This document shows positions 37,027 to 47,494 of a DNA stretch of 64,000 bases, piece by piece. The DNA is from Aeromonas sanarellii. Lineage in GTDB: Bacteria > Pseudomonadota > Gammaproteobacteria > Enterobacterales > Aeromonadaceae. Each line of letters begins with the position of its first letter. Within the stretch, counting starts at the first letter, position 1. The notes under the pieces were generated by a model, which had not been told where the DNA came from, did not search any database, and saw only the letters and a program-made list of their open reading frames with translations. Location: contig NZ_CDBN01000021.1 in assembly GCF_000820085.1 (NCBI RefSeq), forward strand, positions 186,001 to 250,000, written 5' to 3'. The position numbers were made by a program, and so were the translations under genes.

Positions 37027-37347
37027 ATGCAGGTTCCTGAGAGTGAAGTGATGCCGGGCCTGTCACGGGATAACCGGGGGTTGTGCTGGTTACATCGACA
37101 CGGGCCAACAAAAACGCCAGAATTATTACCTCATAAGGAGTATTTCACCACGGGTTAGGTGGCTGCCTGTGATCTCGCCTGCAAATCCCCGCCCGACCGG
37201 GGTGATATTTCCCACCTTTGTACCATCCCGCTGCCGACAGCAGGTGACAGCGCCCGGGATCGCGGTTAATCTCCCAATCTGACTATTAATTCATTGATTA
37301 TTAATTGAAATTAAGCTGGGACTCACAAGGGGCAAGGTCGCGGGCAG
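37027..37347. other. Intergenic region between divergent dcuC and the DUF922 gene
   Basis: This 321-bp gap is GC-rich except for a marked AT-rich patch at about 37270-37315 (ATTAATTCATTGATTATTAA), likely a promoter for the DUF922 gene. I saw no confident FNR, CRP or NarL site and no open reading frame of interest. Confidence 0.5.
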
Positions 37348-37953
37348 ATGGGACTCTTTAGCAAGACAGGGGTGATGGCGACCCTCATGTATGCCGCGTC
37401 GATCGGTGCAGTGCCATCCCATTACGAAGGCATTCGGGTGGCGCCTGACATCAAGGTCGACTTCCAGTTCTACCGGGTGTCCGGTGCCGATGTGGCCGCC
37501 GTGATGCGTCAGATCACCGCCTTGTCCCCCGCCCAGGCGGACGGCCACATCGGCAGGGCTAGCTATCAGCTCTCCTGGCAGTTGCAGACGAGGTCTGCGG
37601 TGGCGCGCTGCGAGCTGGATCGGGCCAGCGTGACGGCCAGGATCAGGGTCAGGGTGCCGAACTGGATGGACAAGGCCAGGGCGCCCGCGAAGGAGCGCCA
37701 GAAGTGGGACAAGCTGGTGGCGGCCATGTTCGACTACGAGAGTCGTCACAAGGACATCCTGCTCGAGAGCGTCAGCCAGCTCGGCACGCGCCTCGCCCAG
37801 TTGCCGGTGACCAAGGACTGTGCCGCCTTGCAGCATCAGGGCTGGCGGGCGGGGCAGGAGGTGCTGGAGGCGACCCGCGAGCGGTTCGCCACCCTGGCCA
37901 GGCAGACCGATGGGGGGCGCAAGCTCGGGGTCATCTGGCCAGAGCGACCCTGA
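37348..37953 (+). CDS. DUF922-like exported protein with altered metal motif
   Basis: The 201-residue protein has a short N-terminal hydrophobic stretch (MATLMYAASIGAV) that may be a signal. The body follows the DUF922 pattern: YRVSGADVAAVMRQI, a tryptophan-containing strand ASYQLSWQLQT, a Cys in ARCELD, RIRVRVPNWMDKA, then WDKLVAAMFDYESRHKDI. DUF922 proteins are predicted secreted zinc proteases with HExxH; here the first His is Tyr (YESRH), so activity is doubtful. The start is uncertain because the ribosome site is weak. It is divergent from dcuC and convergent with mnmC. Confidence 0.6.
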   Translation: MGLFSKTGVMATLMYAASIGAVPSHYEGIRVAPDIKVDFQFYRVSGADVAAVMRQITALSPAQADGHIGRASYQLSWQLQTRSAVARCELDRASVTARIRVRVPNWMDKARAPAKERQKWDKLVAAMFDYESRHKDILLESVSQLGTRLAQLPVTKDCAALQHQGWRAGQEVLEATRERFATLARQTDGGRKLGVIWPERP

Positions 37954-37972
37954 ACAGGGTCGGTGGACAACA

Positions 37973-38004
37973 AAAACGGGCTGCCCAGAGGGGCAGCCCG
38001 TTTT
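37973..38004. terminator. Strong bidirectional terminator before mnmC end
   Basis: A 14-bp perfect stem AAAACGGGCTGCCC / GGGCAGCCCGTTTT with loop AGAG lies between the convergent stops at 37953 and 38024. Confidence 0.95.
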
Positions 38005-38023
38005 GTCTGAGGTCCGGCCCTGC

Positions 38024-40033
38024 TCAGGATGCCGGATCGCGCAGGGGCTTGCCCTTGAGCAGCCGGCGCACCCAGTAGCGGGCGGGATGCAGCGCCTCCA
38101 GCAGATCGGTCGACAGCGGCAGCGGCTCGCCGCAGATCTCGCCGGCGATCAGCTCCCCGCACAGGGGGGCCGAGCAGAGACCCCGTGAACCCAATGCGCC
38201 CAGCACATAGAGGCCGGGATACAGGGGCAGGGCGGGGGCACTCTGCTGATCGCAAGGTGCCTTCGGATAGTGATCCGCCAACGCCGCCAGTCTGGCGACG
38301 GGCCCCGCCACCGGCAGGTGATCCCGGCTGGCGCAGCGCACCCCCACCCTGGCCTCGCCGCCGCTCACATCCACCTCGTTTGGCCAGGTCTCGCCCGGCA
38401 GGCAGGCCAGCAGCCTGTCCCGGTTCTGGGCCTGCTCCTCGGGACGATACGCCAGATCGGTCTGGTTGCGGCCATAGCTGGCGCCGATGCAGTGCGCGCC
38501 ACCCTGGGCCGGAGTGAGGTAGCCGTCGTAGCAGAGCACCGTCTTGAGGAGGCTCAAGCTGGCCGTGGTCGGCACATGGCTCACCTGGCCGCGCACCGGA
38601 TAGAGCGGCAGTTCGGCAAAGGGGAGCAGGGCTGGCAACTGATGCCCGGCCGCCACCACCAGATTGGGGGCGTGCCACTGGCGGCCATCCCGGCTCTCCA
38701 GGTGCCAGCCATCGTCCTCCTCGGCAATGCTGGTCACAGCGGCATTGAACACCACTTCCAGCAGCCCGCTGGCCTGCGCCTCCTCGATGGCGGCGCGGGT
38801 GAGCTCCGCCGGACAGAGCCAGCCCCCCAGGGGATAGCCGACGCCACCCGCGCCGCAGGGCAGGCCGACCACCTGCTCAACCTCCGCTGCCGAGAGTGGG
38901 TGCATCATCTCGGGGGGGAAGGGGCCCTGGCTCATCTTGGCGAGCTTGGCGGCGGACTTGTCGTCATAGCCGAGCTGTACCACACCGCACAGGTCGAACG
39001 CGACCGGATGGCGCTGTGCGAGTGCCAGCAGCCGGTTTCTGGCAAAGCCGAAGGCGAGGGAATAGAAGCGTGAGAGCGCATCGTGTTCGCCGTTGAGCAG
39101 GGGGTAGAGGGCCCCCTGGCGGTTGCCAGAGGCGCCGGTTGCCGGCTCGCCATCCTGGCACAATAGGGTCACCCTGCGGCCCCGCTCCACCAGGGAGAGC
39201 GCCGTCATGGCCGAGGCGATGCCGCCGCCGATGATCAGCACCTCGCCGTCCCGACCGGCGGGCCTGGCATACCAGGGGGCCAGGCTCTGCTCGGGGGACT
39301 TGCCCTCCCGCGCGCCCGCCAGCATCTCCCGCTTGCTGCCGTGGCCCTTCACCTTCTTCATGGCAAAGCCCGCGGCGATCAGCCCGCGGCGCACGAAGCC
39401 GGCACAGGTAAAGGTGGAGAGAGTGGCGTCGGGGCGGGCGAGACGGGCCAGTCCGTCGAACAGCGCCTGGGTCCACATCTCGGGATTCTTGGCGGGGGAG
39501 AAGCCATCCAGATACCAGGCGTCCACCAGACCGTCTGCCGGATGGGGCACCTGGGGCAGCATCTCCTTGATGTCGCCAAACCAGAGGTCGAGGCGGATGC
39601 GGCCGCCCGCAAACAGCAGGCGGTGGCAGCCCGATACCGGCAGGGGCCACTGGGCGATGAGCGGCTGGCTAAGGTGCGCGAGCTCGGGCCAGGCCGCCAG
39701 GGCCTTGCGCAGATCGTCCTGGGCAAGGGGGAATTTCTCGAAGCTGATGAAGTGCAGCCGGGAGCCCTTGCCCGAGGGAGGCGCCTGCTCCAGAAAGGCC
39801 GCCATTGTCGCCAGAAAGTTAAGACCCGTGCCGAAACCTGTTTCACCAATCACGAAATTGTCACTATCGTGATGCGAAAATCGTTCCGGCAGCCGATTTT
39901 GCTGCAAAAAGACGTAGCGGGTTTCACTTAGACCGTTATCATTGGAAAAGTACACATCCCCGAACTCACTGGAGACTGGAGTTCCCGCTTCATTCCAGTC
40001 CAATCGGGCATGTTGTAAGGATGTTTGACTCAC
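38024..40033 (-). CDS. mnmC: Bifunctional tRNA mnm5s2U34 biosynthesis protein MnmC
   Basis: MnmC finishes 5-methylaminomethyl-2-thiouridine at tRNA position 34. Its C-terminal FAD-dependent oxidase turns cmnm5U to nm5U, and its N-terminal methyltransferase then makes mnm5U. The N-terminal domain shows [32 protein letters not shown] (SAM site) and [16 protein letters not shown]. The C-terminal domain has the dinucleotide fold [18 protein letters not shown] and a late [14 protein letters not shown]. The GTG at 40033 gives 669 residues (E. coli 668) and has GAGGA upstream; a second GTG seven codons earlier lacks such a site. It is divergent from fabB, as in E. coli. Confidence 0.95.
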   Translation of the reverse strand: MSQTSLQHARLDWNEAGTPVSSEFGDVYFSNDNGLSETRYVFLQQNRLPERFSHHDSDNFVIGETGFGTGLNFLATMAAFLEQAPPSGKGSRLHFISFEKFPLAQDDLRKALAAWPELAHLSQPLIAQWPLPVSGCHRLLFAGGRIRLDLWFGDIKEMLPQVPHPADGLVDAWYLDGFSPAKNPEMWTQALFDGLARLARPDATLSTFTCAGFVRRGLIAAGFAMKKVKGHGSKREMLAGAREGKSPEQSLAPWYARPAGRDGEVLIIGGGIASAMTALSLVERGRRVTLLCQDGEPATGASGNRQGALYPLLNGEHDALSRFYSLAFGFARNRLLALAQRHPVAFDLCGVVQLGYDDKSAAKLAKMSQGPFPPEMMHPLSAAEVEQVVGLPCGAGGVGYPLGGWLCPAELTRAAIEEAQASGLLEVVFNAAVTSIAEEDDGWHLESRDGRQWHAPNLVVAAGHQLPALLPFAELPLYPVRGQVSHVPTTASLSLLKTVLCYDGYLTPAQGGAHCIGASYGRNQTDLAYRPEEQAQNRDRLLACLPGETWPNEVDVSGGEARVGVRCASRDHLPVAGPVARLAALADHYPKAPCDQQSAPALPLYPGLYVLGALGSRGLCSAPLCGELIAGEICGEPLPLSTDLLEALHPARYWVRRLLKGKPLRDPAS

Positions 40034-40082
40034 GTTTTCCTCTGCTCGCGTCACAAAATCGCGGGCATTCTACGTGAAAGCA

Positions 40083-40090
40083 GACCAGTT
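40083..40090 (+). promoter_or_regulatory. Possible FadR half-site upstream of fabB
   Basis: GACCAGTT equals one arm of the FadR operator consensus. It lies 55 bp before the fabB ATG, near where FadR activates E. coli fabB. The other arm is not recognisable, so the call is weak. Confidence 0.25.
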
Positions 40091-40144
40091 TGGCAGCCGA
40101 AAGCGGGTAGACTCGGTGCCAGTTTTTCCAGACGAGATGAATTA

Positions 40145-41356
40145 ATGAGAAGAGCAGTGATCACCGGTATCGGCGTCATCTCCAGTATCGGCAACAACAA
40201 GGAAGAGGTGCTGGCCTCCCTGAAAGCAGGCAAATCCGGCATCACCTATTCCGAGCAGTTTGAACAGTACAACCTGCGCAGCCGTGTCTGGGGTAACATC
40301 AAACTCGAACCGTCTGAACTGATCGACCGTAAAGTCATGCGTTTCATGGGTGACGCCGCGGCCTACGCCTACCTCTCCATGCAGCAGGCCATCGAAGATG
40401 CGGGCCTGCCGGAGGAGATGGTCTCCAACGAGCGCACCGGCATCGTCACCGGTTCCGGCGGCGCCTCCGGCAAGAACACCTCGGAGTCCGCGGACATCGC
40501 CCGTGAGAAGGGGGTCAAGCGCGTGGGGCCCTACATGGTGCCGCGCACCATGTCCTCCACCACCTCCGCCTGCCTCGCCACCCCGTTCAAGATCAAGGGT
40601 GTCAACTACACCATCAGCTCCGCCTGCGCCACCTCTGCCCACTGCATCGGTCACGCCCTGGAACTGATCCAGCTCGGCAAGCAGGACATCGTCTTCGCCG
40701 GCGGCGGCGAGGAGCTGGACTGGTCTTCCACCATCCAGTTCGACGCCATGGGCGCCCTCTCCACCAAGTACAACGACAACCCGGAAAAAGCGTCACGCAC
40801 CTATGATGCGGATCGCGACGGCTTCGTCATCTCCGGTGGTGGTGGCATCCTGGTGGTCGAGGAGCTGGAACACGCCCTGGCCCGCGGTGCCCACATCTAT
40901 GCCGAGATCACCGGCTACGGCGCCACTTCCGATGGCTACGACATGGTGGCCCCGAGCGGTGAAGGCGCGGTGCGTTGCATGAAGATGGCGATGCAGGGTG
41001 TCGGCAAGGTGGACTACATCAACACCCACGGTACCTCCACCCCGGTTGGCGATACCAAGGAGCTGGAAGCCATCCAGACCCTGTTCGGTGCGGATGCGCC
41101 CAAGCTCTCCGCCACCAAGGCGATGACCGGGCACGCCCTGGGCGCCGCCGGCGTGCACGAGGCCGTCTACTCCCTGCTGATGATGGAACACGGCTTCATC
41201 GCCCCCAGCATCAACATCGAGAACCTGGACGAGAAGGCGGTGGGCCTGCCCATAGTGCGCGAGTACGAAGAGGCTGACCTCAATACCGTCATGTCCAACA
41301 GCTTCGGCTTCGGCGGTACCAACGCCTCCCTGGTGTTCAGCAAGTTCAAGGCTTGA
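40145..41356 (+). CDS. fabB: Beta-ketoacyl-ACP synthase I
   Basis: FabB elongates acyl-ACP with malonyl-ACP and is needed for unsaturated fatty acid synthesis. The 403 residues (E. coli 406) hold the Cys-His-His triad: C161 in [11 protein letters not shown]295 in [13 protein letters not shown] and H330 in [11 protein letters not shown]. The N-terminus [18 protein letters not shown] and the end [15 protein letters not shown] are typical. The start at 40145 follows GATGAATTA with a weak ribosome site; the frame to 40025 overlaps the mnmC leader. It is a single gene with a strong terminator. Confidence 0.97.
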   Translation: MRRAVITGIGVISSIGNNKEEVLASLKAGKSGITYSEQFEQYNLRSRVWGNIKLEPSELIDRKVMRFMGDAAAYAYLSMQQAIEDAGLPEEMVSNERTGIVTGSGGASGKNTSESADIAREKGVKRVGPYMVPRTMSSTTSACLATPFKIKGVNYTISSACATSAHCIGHALELIQLGKQDIVFAGGGEELDWSSTIQFDAMGALSTKYNDNPEKASRTYDADRDGFVISGGGGILVVEELEHALARGAHIYAEITGYGATSDGYDMVAPSGEGAVRCMKMAMQGVGKVDYINTHGTSTPVGDTKELEAIQTLFGADAPKLSATKAMTGHALGAAGVHEAVYSLLMMEHGFIAPSINIENLDEKAVGLPIVREYEEADLNTVMSNSFGFGGTNASLVFSKFKA

Positions 41357-41376
41357 TGCTCACCGAGTCGAGATGG

Positions 41377-41403
41377 AAAAAGGCGCCGAAAGGCGCCTTT
41401 TTT
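41377..41403. terminator. Terminator after fabB
   Basis: GGCGCC / GGCGCC closed by a GAAA tetraloop, with five As before and six Ts after. It is bidirectional with the convergent GNAT gene. Confidence 0.92.
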
Positions 41404-41427
41404 ATTGGTTTTTTGCCATCAGCACGC

Positions 41428-41922
41428 TCAGCACGGCTCGGCCAGGGGCAGGCGCATATAGACTGCGCCCTCCCCATACTCTGCCAGCGACTTCTCCGTG
41501 GCGGCGGGCATAAAGCCCTGTCTGCGCCAGAAGGCCGGGGCATCCTGTACCGCCACCAGACCCGCATGGCGGTAACCCTCTCGGCTCGCGAAATCCAGCG
41601 CCGTGGCGAGCAGGCGTTGACCCACCCCTATGCCGCGCGCCTCGGGGGCGACGGCGAGATCGTGCAGATAGAACTCCTCGTCACCAGCCAGTCCCTGCAT
41701 GGGCACCGAGAGGGGCGGGGGCTCGTGGGCACGCCAGGGGTGGCAGAGCAGGTAGCCCTGCACCTTGCCCCTGTGCTCGGCGACCCAGCAGCAGGCCGGG
41801 GCCAGCTCGGTCTTGTTCTGCATCACCTCGAGGGGCTCGGGATCGAACAGGTGATAACACTGGTGCTGGATGGCCATGATGGCTGGCCAGTCGGGGATCC
41901 CTATGGTGCGGATGTTAATCAT
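41428..41922 (-). CDS. GNAT family N-acetyltransferase
   Basis: The 164-residue protein has the GNAT acetyl-CoA motif LHDLAVAPEARGIGVGQRLLATALDFA (about 87-113) and the following YRHAGLVAVQDAPAFWRRQGFMP strand and helix. The N-terminal part, IRTIGIPDWPAIMAIQHQCY, is also typical. The substrate cannot be read from sequence or from the neighbours (fabB and a lipoprotein gene). It appears monocistronic. Confidence 0.85.
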   Translation of the reverse strand: MINIRTIGIPDWPAIMAIQHQCYHLFDPEPLEVMQNKTELAPACCWVAEHRGKVQGYLLCHPWRAHEPPPLSVPMQGLAGDEEFYLHDLAVAPEARGIGVGQRLLATALDFASREGYRHAGLVAVQDAPAFWRRQGFMPAATEKSLAEYGEGAVYMRLPLAEPC

Positions 41923-42026
41923 AACCTGTGGCGCTATTGCGGTGGGTCAATCCATGACGGGACGCCAGACTAGCATAAGGTGCTGATTAGTTGAACAGGA
42001 ATGGGTTATATGACGCCCTTATAGGT

Positions 42027-42341
42027 TCAGCGAACGGCTTCCTTGCTCACCACCTTGATCAGTCGGTAGCGCAGAGAGGAGGCATCCGCCGGCACATCGG
42101 TCAGCTGCTCCTTGGTGACTTCCAGCTGATAACGGTAGCCGGGCTCGAAGGTGAAGCCCTCGATCTGCTGATAGAAGAGGCTCCAGCTCTCGCCGGGCTG
42201 GCCGCGCACCTGCATGCATTTCATGGGGGCGACACCGATGCAGTCGGCGAGCTTGTCCTGGACATAGAGGGTCTCGGTGGTCGGGGTGCTCTGGCAGGCG
42301 CTGAGCAACAGGGTGGAACAGAGTAGCAGGGGGGCTTTCAT
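42027..42341 (-). CDS. DUF4377 lipoprotein
   Basis: The 104-residue precursor has a lipoprotein signal with lipobox LLSAC (Cys16). The DUF4377 body follows: VQDKLADCIGVAPMKCMQVRG (two cysteines likely paired), WSLFYQQIEGFTFEPGYRYQLEV and a C-terminal SSLRYRLIKVVSK. DUF4377 modules often accompany HslJ/META domains in envelope stress proteins; the role is unknown. Residue 17 is Gln, so sorting to the outer membrane is expected. Confidence 0.83.
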   Translation of the reverse strand: MKAPLLLCSTLLLSACQSTPTTETLYVQDKLADCIGVAPMKCMQVRGQPGESWSLFYQQIEGFTFEPGYRYQLEVTKEQLTDVPADASSLRYRLIKVVSKEAVR

Positions 42342-42383
42342 CAGGGTCTCTCCTTGGTGCGAAAGGGCGCGATTAAAGCGGCA

Positions 42384-42411
42384 AATAAAAAGGCGGTCAA
42401 TGACCGCCTTT
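42384..42411 (-). terminator. Terminator after gltA
   Basis: Read on the minus strand, AAAGGCGGTCA / TGACCGCCTTT is a near-continuous palindrome followed by TTATTT. It lies 27 bp after the gltA stop. Confidence 0.85.
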
Positions 42412-42437
42412 GTAACAAACCATGTCGGTACGCCGGA

Positions 42438-43724
42438 TCAGCGTTGGTCGAGTGGGGTGAACTCGCGTTGCGGCAGACCGGTGTAGAGCTGGCGCGGGCG
42501 GCCGATCTTCTGGTCCGGGTCGGAGTGCATCTCGTTCCAGTGGGCAATCCAGCCGATGGTACGGGAGATGGCAAAGATCACGGTGAACATGGACATGGGG
42601 ATGCCGATGGCCTTCATGATGATGCCGGAGTAGAAGTCCACGTTCGGGTAGAGCTTCTTCTCGATGAAGTAGGGGTCGGACAGCGCGATGCGCTCCAGCT
42701 CCATGGCCACGTCCAGCAGCGGATCCTTGATCTGCAGCTCGGTCAGTACCTCGTGGCAGGTTTCGCGCATCACGGTGGCACGGGGGTCGTGGTTCTTGTA
42801 GACCCGGTGGCCGAAGCCCATCAGGCGGAAGGGGTCGTTCTTGTCCTTGGCGCGGCCGATATACTCGGGGATGCGATCCACGGAGCCAATCTCCTCGAGC
42901 ATCTTGAGGCAGGCTTCGTTGGCACCGCCGTGGGCCGGACCCCACAGGGAGGCGATCCCCGCGGCGATACAGGCGAACGGGTTGGCACCGGAGGAGCCGG
43001 CCAGACGCACGGTGGAGGTAGAGGCGTTCTGCTCGTGATCCGCATGCAGGGTGAAGATGCGGTCCATGGCGCGTTCGACGATGGGGTTGACCTTGTACTC
43101 TTCGGTCGGCACGCCAAACATCATGTGCAGGAAGTTGCCTGCATAGGAGAGGGCGTTGCGCGGCTGCATGAAGGGCTGGCCGATGGAGTACTTGTAACAC
43201 ATGGCGGCCAGGGTCGGCATCTTGGAGAGCAGACGGAAGGCACAGATCTCGCGATGCTCCTCGTTGTTGATGTCGAGGGCATCGTGATAGAAGGCGGACA
43301 GCGCGCTGACCACACCGCACATGACGGCCATGGGGTGGGCGTCGCGACGGAAGCCACGGAAGAAGAAGGCGATCTGCTCGTGCACCATGGTGTGGCGAGT
43401 CACCAGACGCTCAAACTCCGCGTATTGGGTCTTGGTGGGGGCTTCGCCGTACAGCAGGATGTAGCAGACTTCGAGGTAGCTGGCCTGGGTGGCCAACTGG
43501 GCGATGGGGTAACCGCGGTGCAGCAAGACACCCTGGTCGCCATCGATGTAGGTGATGGAGGATTTGCAAGAACCGGTGGCCATGAATCCGGGGTCGAAGG
43601 TGAAGTACCCTTGCGCGCCCAGCTTTCTGACATCGATCACATCGGGTCCAACGGTACCGGACAGGATCGGTAGTTCAACCGGCTCTTTTCCGGGCAGATG
43701 TAAGGTGGCTATCTTATCAGCCAT
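42438..43724 (-). CDS. gltA: Citrate synthase (type II)
   Basis: GltA condenses acetyl-CoA and oxaloacetate, the entry step of the TCA cycle. The 428 residues (E. coli 427) show the hexameric NADH-sensitive type: N-terminal beta domain, [49 protein letters not shown] and the catalytic [15 protein letters not shown]. The C-terminus [20 protein letters not shown] is typical. AGGAG precedes the ATG. It is divergent from sdhC, the arrangement found in enterics. Confidence 0.97.
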   Translation of the reverse strand: MADKIATLHLPGKEPVELPILSGTVGPDVIDVRKLGAQGYFTFDPGFMATGSCKSSITYIDGDQGVLLHRGYPIAQLATQASYLEVCYILLYGEAPTKTQYAEFERLVTRHTMVHEQIAFFFRGFRRDAHPMAVMCGVVSALSAFYHDALDINNEEHREICAFRLLSKMPTLAAMCYKYSIGQPFMQPRNALSYAGNFLHMMFGVPTEEYKVNPIVERAMDRIFTLHADHEQNASTSTVRLAGSSGANPFACIAAGIASLWGPAHGGANEACLKMLEEIGSVDRIPEYIGRAKDKNDPFRLMGFGHRVYKNHDPRATVMRETCHEVLTELQIKDPLLDVAMELERIALSDPYFIEKKLYPNVDFYSGIIMKAIGIPMSMFTVIFAISRTIGWIAHWNEMHSDPDQKIGRPRQLYTGLPQREFTPLDQR

Positions 43725-44147
43725 AGCACGTCTCCTTTGCTCTTTTATAATTTGGTTCCAGCCCTACTTTATTACGACTTTCATGACGCTGGCAAAGGTT
43801 CTTACCCGTACCACGGCGGCTGGAGCGCCCTATTTGAACCAGAGAACCACAGCTTTGTCAATTTTGCTGGAAGATCATTAATGACTTGTTAAAGCTGTTG
43901 TGGGATCTGGTTTACGGTTTTGGATTTTCTGTGTAGCTATTTGATTGTCATTGGTTAAGGCCGCCGATATACTGCGCCACGTGGGTGATGGTCGTCGGTG
44001 TTTGAAACGCTTTCGCAAAGCCAGATGTGATATCTAAAATGTTATTTTTGGCTTTCCTGAGTTGTTTTGGTAACAAAAACCTAACAAATGCCACTCCTAG
44101 CCCTCAAAGCGTGTGAAAACAATAACTAACGTGCTCAATGGAGCTGA
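43725..44147. promoter_or_regulatory. Divergent gltA/sdhC control region
   Basis: This 423-bp AT-rich gap holds the promoters of gltA and of sdhCDAB-sucABCD. It contains an ArcA-like direct repeat near sdhC, listed separately, and CRP-like half-sites (TGTGA at 44028 and 44112). No gene is seen in it. Confidence 0.7.
44071..44087 (-). promoter_or_regulatory. ArcA-like direct repeat upstream of sdhC
   Basis: On the minus strand TTGTTA-GGTTT-TTGTTA gives two TGTTA elements spaced 11 bp apart, the pattern of ArcA boxes. It lies about 60 bp before the sdhC start. ArcA represses sdh and gltA without oxygen in E. coli, so the place fits. Confidence 0.45.
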
Positions 44148-44537
44148 GTGGGCAAAGCCGTGAAAAACAAACAGAGACCTGTAAACCTCGACCTACAGAC
44201 GATCAGCTTTCCTGTCACCGCCATCGCTTCCATCTTGCACCGTGTCTCAGGGGTCATCACCTTTGTGGCATTGGCCATCTTGCTGTGGATGCTTGGTACT
44301 TCACTCGCCTCTCCCGAAGGATTTGAATCTGTCGTTGCCATCATGGACAACGTCCTGGTCAAGTTCGTGCTGTGGGGGATCCTGACCGCGCTGGCCTACC
44401 ACATCGTGGGCGGTCTGCGTCACCTGGTCATGGACATGGGCTATTGGGAAGAGCTGGAATCCGGTAATCAGAGCGCCCGTGTGGCCTTCGTGATCACCGC
44501 GGTTTTGGCGGTATTGGCGGGGGTGCTGGTATGGTAA
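44148..44537 (+). CDS. sdhC: Succinate dehydrogenase cytochrome b556 subunit (GTG start)
   Basis: SdhC anchors succinate dehydrogenase in the inner membrane and, with SdhD, holds heme b and the quinone site. The 129 residues (as E. coli) include [27 protein letters not shown], with the quinone-site Ser and Arg, and a late heme-ligand His in [16 protein letters not shown]. Three membrane helices are clear. GGAG lies five bases before the GTG at 44148; a second GTG four codons on lacks this. The stop overlaps the sdhD start. Confidence 0.95.
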   Translation: MGKAVKNKQRPVNLDLQTISFPVTAIASILHRVSGVITFVALAILLWMLGTSLASPEGFESVVAIMDNVLVKFVLWGILTALAYHIVGGLRHLVMDMGYWEELESGNQSARVAFVITAVLAVLAGVLVW

Positions 44538-44875
44538 CCAATTCTGCAACTTTCGGGCGCAGCGGCGTTCACGATTACATTCTGATCCGCGCTACCGCCC
44601 TCATCATGACGTGCTACGTCCTCTATCTGGTGGGTTTCGTCGCGTTCAACGACATCACCTACGAGGTGTGGACCGGCTTCTTCGCCAACACCTTCACCAA
44701 GGTCTTCACCCTGCTGACGCTCCTGTGCGTATTGATCCACGCCTGGATCGGTCTGTGGCAGGTACTGACCGACTATATCAAGCCGGTCGGGCTGCGCGGT
44801 GCGCTGCAGTTCGTGCTGGTGGTGGTGCTGTTTGTCTATGTGATGACGGGTTTCGTCGTGCTGTGGGGTGTGTAA
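44531..44875 (+). CDS. sdhD: Succinate dehydrogenase membrane anchor subunit
   Basis: SdhD pairs with SdhC as membrane anchor. The 114 residues (E. coli 115) show [18 protein letters not shown], then three hydrophobic helices, with the heme-ligand His in [19 protein letters not shown]. Its ATG lies seven bases inside the end of sdhC, so the two are translationally coupled; sdhA starts one base after its stop codon. Confidence 0.95.
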   Translation: MVTNSATFGRSGVHDYILIRATALIMTCYVLYLVGFVAFNDITYEVWTGFFANTFTKVFTLLTLLCVLIHAWIGLWQVLTDYIKPVGLRGALQFVLVVVLFVYVMTGFVVLWGV

Positions 44876-44876
44876 G

Positions 44877-46643
44877 GTGACTATTCCAACTCGTGAATTT
44901 GATGCGGTCGTGATCGGTGCCGGTGGTGCCGGCATGCGCGCCGCGCTGCAGATTGCCCAATCCGGCAAGAGCTGCGCACTGCTTTCCAAGGTTTTCCCGA
45001 CTCGTTCCCACACGGTCTCCGCCCAGGGCGGGATCACGGTCGCCCTGGGCAATGCCCACGACGACAACTGGCAGTGGCACATGTACGACACTGTCAAGGG
45101 CTCCGATTACATCGGTGATCAGGAAGCCATCGAGTACATGTGCAAGACCGGCCCCGAGGCCATCTATGAACTGGAGAACATGGGCCTGCCCTTCTCCCGC
45201 TTTGACAACGGTACCGTCTACCAGCGTCCCTTCGGCGGTCAGTCCAAGAACTTCGGCGGTGAGCAGGCCGCCCGTACCGCGGCGGCGGCCGACCGTACCG
45301 GCCACGCCCTGCTGCACACGCTTTATCAGCAGAACGTCAAGAACCAGACCACCGTCTTCTCCGAGTGGTATGCCCTGGATCTGGTGAAGAACCAGGACGG
45401 CCACGTGGTGGGTTGCACCGCCATCGACATGGAGAGTGGCGAGGTCGTCTACTTCAAGGCCAAGGCCACTGTGCTCGCCACCGGCGGCGCCGGTCGCATC
45501 TATCAGTCCACCACCAACGCCCACATCAACACAGGTGACGGCGTCGGCATGGCGCTGCGCGCCGGGGTCGGCGTGCAGGACATGGAAATGTGGCAGTTCC
45601 ACCCCACCGGCATCGCCGGGGCAGGGGTGCTGGTGACCGAAGGGTGCCGCGGTGAAGGCGGCTACCTGCTGAACAAGGACGGCGAGCGCTTCATGGAGCG
45701 TTATGCGCCGAACGCCAAGGATCTCGCCGGTCGCGACGTGGTGGCCCGCTCCATCATGATCGAGATCCGCGAAGGCCGCGGCTGCGACGGTCCCTGGGGC
45801 CCGCACATCAAGCTCAAGCTGGATCACCTGGGCAAGGACGTACTCGAATCCCGCCTACCGGGCATCTGCGAGCTCTCTCGCACCTTTGCCCACGTGGATC
45901 CGGTCAAAGAGCCCATCCCCATCATCCCGACCTGCCACTACATGATGGGCGGCGTGCCGACCAACGTGAACGGCCAGTGCCTGACCCAGGACAAGAACGG
46001 CAACGACGTGCCGGTGGTCGGTCTGTTCGCGGTAGGGGAGATCGCCTGCGTGTCCGTGCACGGTGCCAACCGCCTCGGCGGCAACTCCCTGCTGGATCTG
46101 GTGGTGTTCGGTCGTGCCGCCGGCATGCACCTGGTCAACACCCTGGGCGAGATGGATCACGGTCGCGATGCCTCCGAGTCTGATCTCGATGCCGCCCTGG
46201 CCCGCTTCAACCGCTGGGAAAATACCCGCAGTGGCGAAGATCCGGTGCAGATCCGCAAGGACCTGCAGCGCTGCATGCAGAACAACTTCTCCGTGTTCCG
46301 TGAAGGGGATGCCATGGCCGAAGGGCTCGAGGAGCTCAAGGTCATTCGTGAGCGCCTCAAGTCCGCCCGTCTGGACGACACCTCCAGGGAGTTCAACACC
46401 CAGCGCATCGAGTGCCTGGAGCTGGACAACCTGATGGAAACGGCGTTTGCCACCGCGGTGGCGGCGAACTTCCGCACCGAGAGCCGGGGCGCCCACTGCC
46501 GCTTCGACTTCCCGGATCGCGACGACGAAAACTGGCTGTGCCACAGCCTCTATCATCCGGACACCGAGTCCATGACCCGTCGCGCTGTCAACATGTCACC
46601 CAAGACCCGTGAGGCGTTCCCGCCCAAGGTCCGGACTTACTGA
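44877..46643 (+). CDS. sdhA: Succinate dehydrogenase flavoprotein subunit (GTG start)
   Basis: SdhA oxidises succinate to fumarate with covalent FAD. From the GTG at 44877 it has 588 residues, identical to E. coli, and H45 in [11 protein letters not shown] is the flavin-linked histidine. The N-terminal Rossmann motif is [13 protein letters not shown]. Catalytic blocks MWQFHPTGI and [15 protein letters not shown] and the [22 protein letters not shown] segment follow. A GTG three codons upstream overlaps sdhD and gives a non-conserved extension. Confidence 0.96.
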   Translation: MTIPTREFDAVVIGAGGAGMRAALQIAQSGKSCALLSKVFPTRSHTVSAQGGITVALGNAHDDNWQWHMYDTVKGSDYIGDQEAIEYMCKTGPEAIYELENMGLPFSRFDNGTVYQRPFGGQSKNFGGEQAARTAAAADRTGHALLHTLYQQNVKNQTTVFSEWYALDLVKNQDGHVVGCTAIDMESGEVVYFKAKATVLATGGAGRIYQSTTNAHINTGDGVGMALRAGVGVQDMEMWQFHPTGIAGAGVLVTEGCRGEGGYLLNKDGERFMERYAPNAKDLAGRDVVARSIMIEIREGRGCDGPWGPHIKLKLDHLGKDVLESRLPGICELSRTFAHVDPVKEPIPIIPTCHYMMGGVPTNVNGQCLTQDKNGNDVPVVGLFAVGEIACVSVHGANRLGGNSLLDLVVFGRAAGMHLVNTLGEMDHGRDASESDLDAALARFNRWENTRSGEDPVQIRKDLQRCMQNNFSVFREGDAMAEGLEELKVIRERLKSARLDDTSREFNTQRIECLELDNLMETAFATAVAANFRTESRGAHCRFDFPDRDDENWLCHSLYHPDTESMTRRAVNMSPKTREAFPPKVRTY

Positions 46644-46659
46644 TTGCGGAGCCAGCACA

Positions 46660-47376
46660 ATGAACGTCACATTCTCTGTCTACAGATACAATCCGGACGT
46701 TGATAACGTCCCGCATATGAAGGAATATCGTCTTGATATTCCTGAAGGTTCCGACATGATGGTGCTCGACGCACTGATCCAGCTCAAGGAGCTGGATCCC
46801 ACGCTCGCCTTCCGCCGCTCTTGCCGCGAAGGGGTCTGTGGATCAGACGGTCTCAACATGAATGGCAAGAACGGTCTTGCCTGCATCACCCCGCTCTCCG
46901 ATCTGCTGAAGAAGGGCAACAAGGTCGTCATCCGGCCCTTGCCCGGTCTGCCGGTGATCCGGGATCTGGTGATCGACATGACCCAGTTCTACACCCAGTG
47001 GGAGAAGGTCAAACCCTTCCTCATCAACGATGACAAACTGCCGCCCGTGCGTGAGCACCTGCAATCCCCCGAAGAGCGCGCCAAGCTGGACGGCCTGTAC
47101 GAGTGCATTCTCTGTGCCTGCTGCTCCACCTCTTGCCCCTCCTTCTGGTGGAACCCGGACAAGTTCATCGGTCCGGCCGGTCTGCTCGCCGCCTATCGCT
47201 GGCTGGCAGACAGCCGCGACACCGCCGCGACCGAGCGACTGGGCAACCTGGACGACGCCTTCAGCGTGTTCCGCTGCCACGGCATCATGAACTGCGTGAA
47301 CGTCTGTCCCAAGGGCTTGAATCCGACCAAGGCCATCGGTCAGATCAAGTCGATGCTGCTCAACCGGGCTGTTTAG
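46660..47376 (+). CDS. sdhB: Succinate dehydrogenase iron-sulfur subunit
   Basis: SdhB passes electrons from SdhA to quinone through three iron-sulfur clusters. The 238 residues equal E. coli. The 2Fe-2S ligands are C55 and C60 in RSCREGVCGSDG plus C75; as in E. coli the fourth ligand position is Asp63. The 4Fe-4S and 3Fe-4S ligands lie in CILCACCSTSCPSFWW and CHGIMNCVNVCPKGLNP. GGAG lies nine bases before the ATG. Confidence 0.97.
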   Translation: MNVTFSVYRYNPDVDNVPHMKEYRLDIPEGSDMMVLDALIQLKELDPTLAFRRSCREGVCGSDGLNMNGKNGLACITPLSDLLKKGNKVVIRPLPGLPVIRDLVIDMTQFYTQWEKVKPFLINDDKLPPVREHLQSPEERAKLDGLYECILCACCSTSCPSFWWNPDKFIGPAGLLAAYRWLADSRDTAATERLGNLDDAFSVFRCHGIMNCVNVCPKGLNPTKAIGQIKSMLLNRAV

Positions 47377-47494
47377 TATCAGGGCCAGGGCGCCACGCGC
47401 CGGGCCCGACCTCTGGATAGCCATCCCGTCCCTGGTGGGATGGCTATGACCCTACAAGCTGCGCTGCAGTGAACAAGATGTACAAGGGATAGAA

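Noticed and set aside
35626-37158. 510-codon plus-strand frame opposite dcuC
   Set aside because: Shadow of dcuC, extremely rich in Gly, His and Gln; no signal or domain.
44112-44127. CRP-like TGTGA-N6-TAACT just before sdhC
   Set aside because: Only eight of ten core bases match, and it lies 21 bp before the start codon, inside the expected leader rather than at a promoter.
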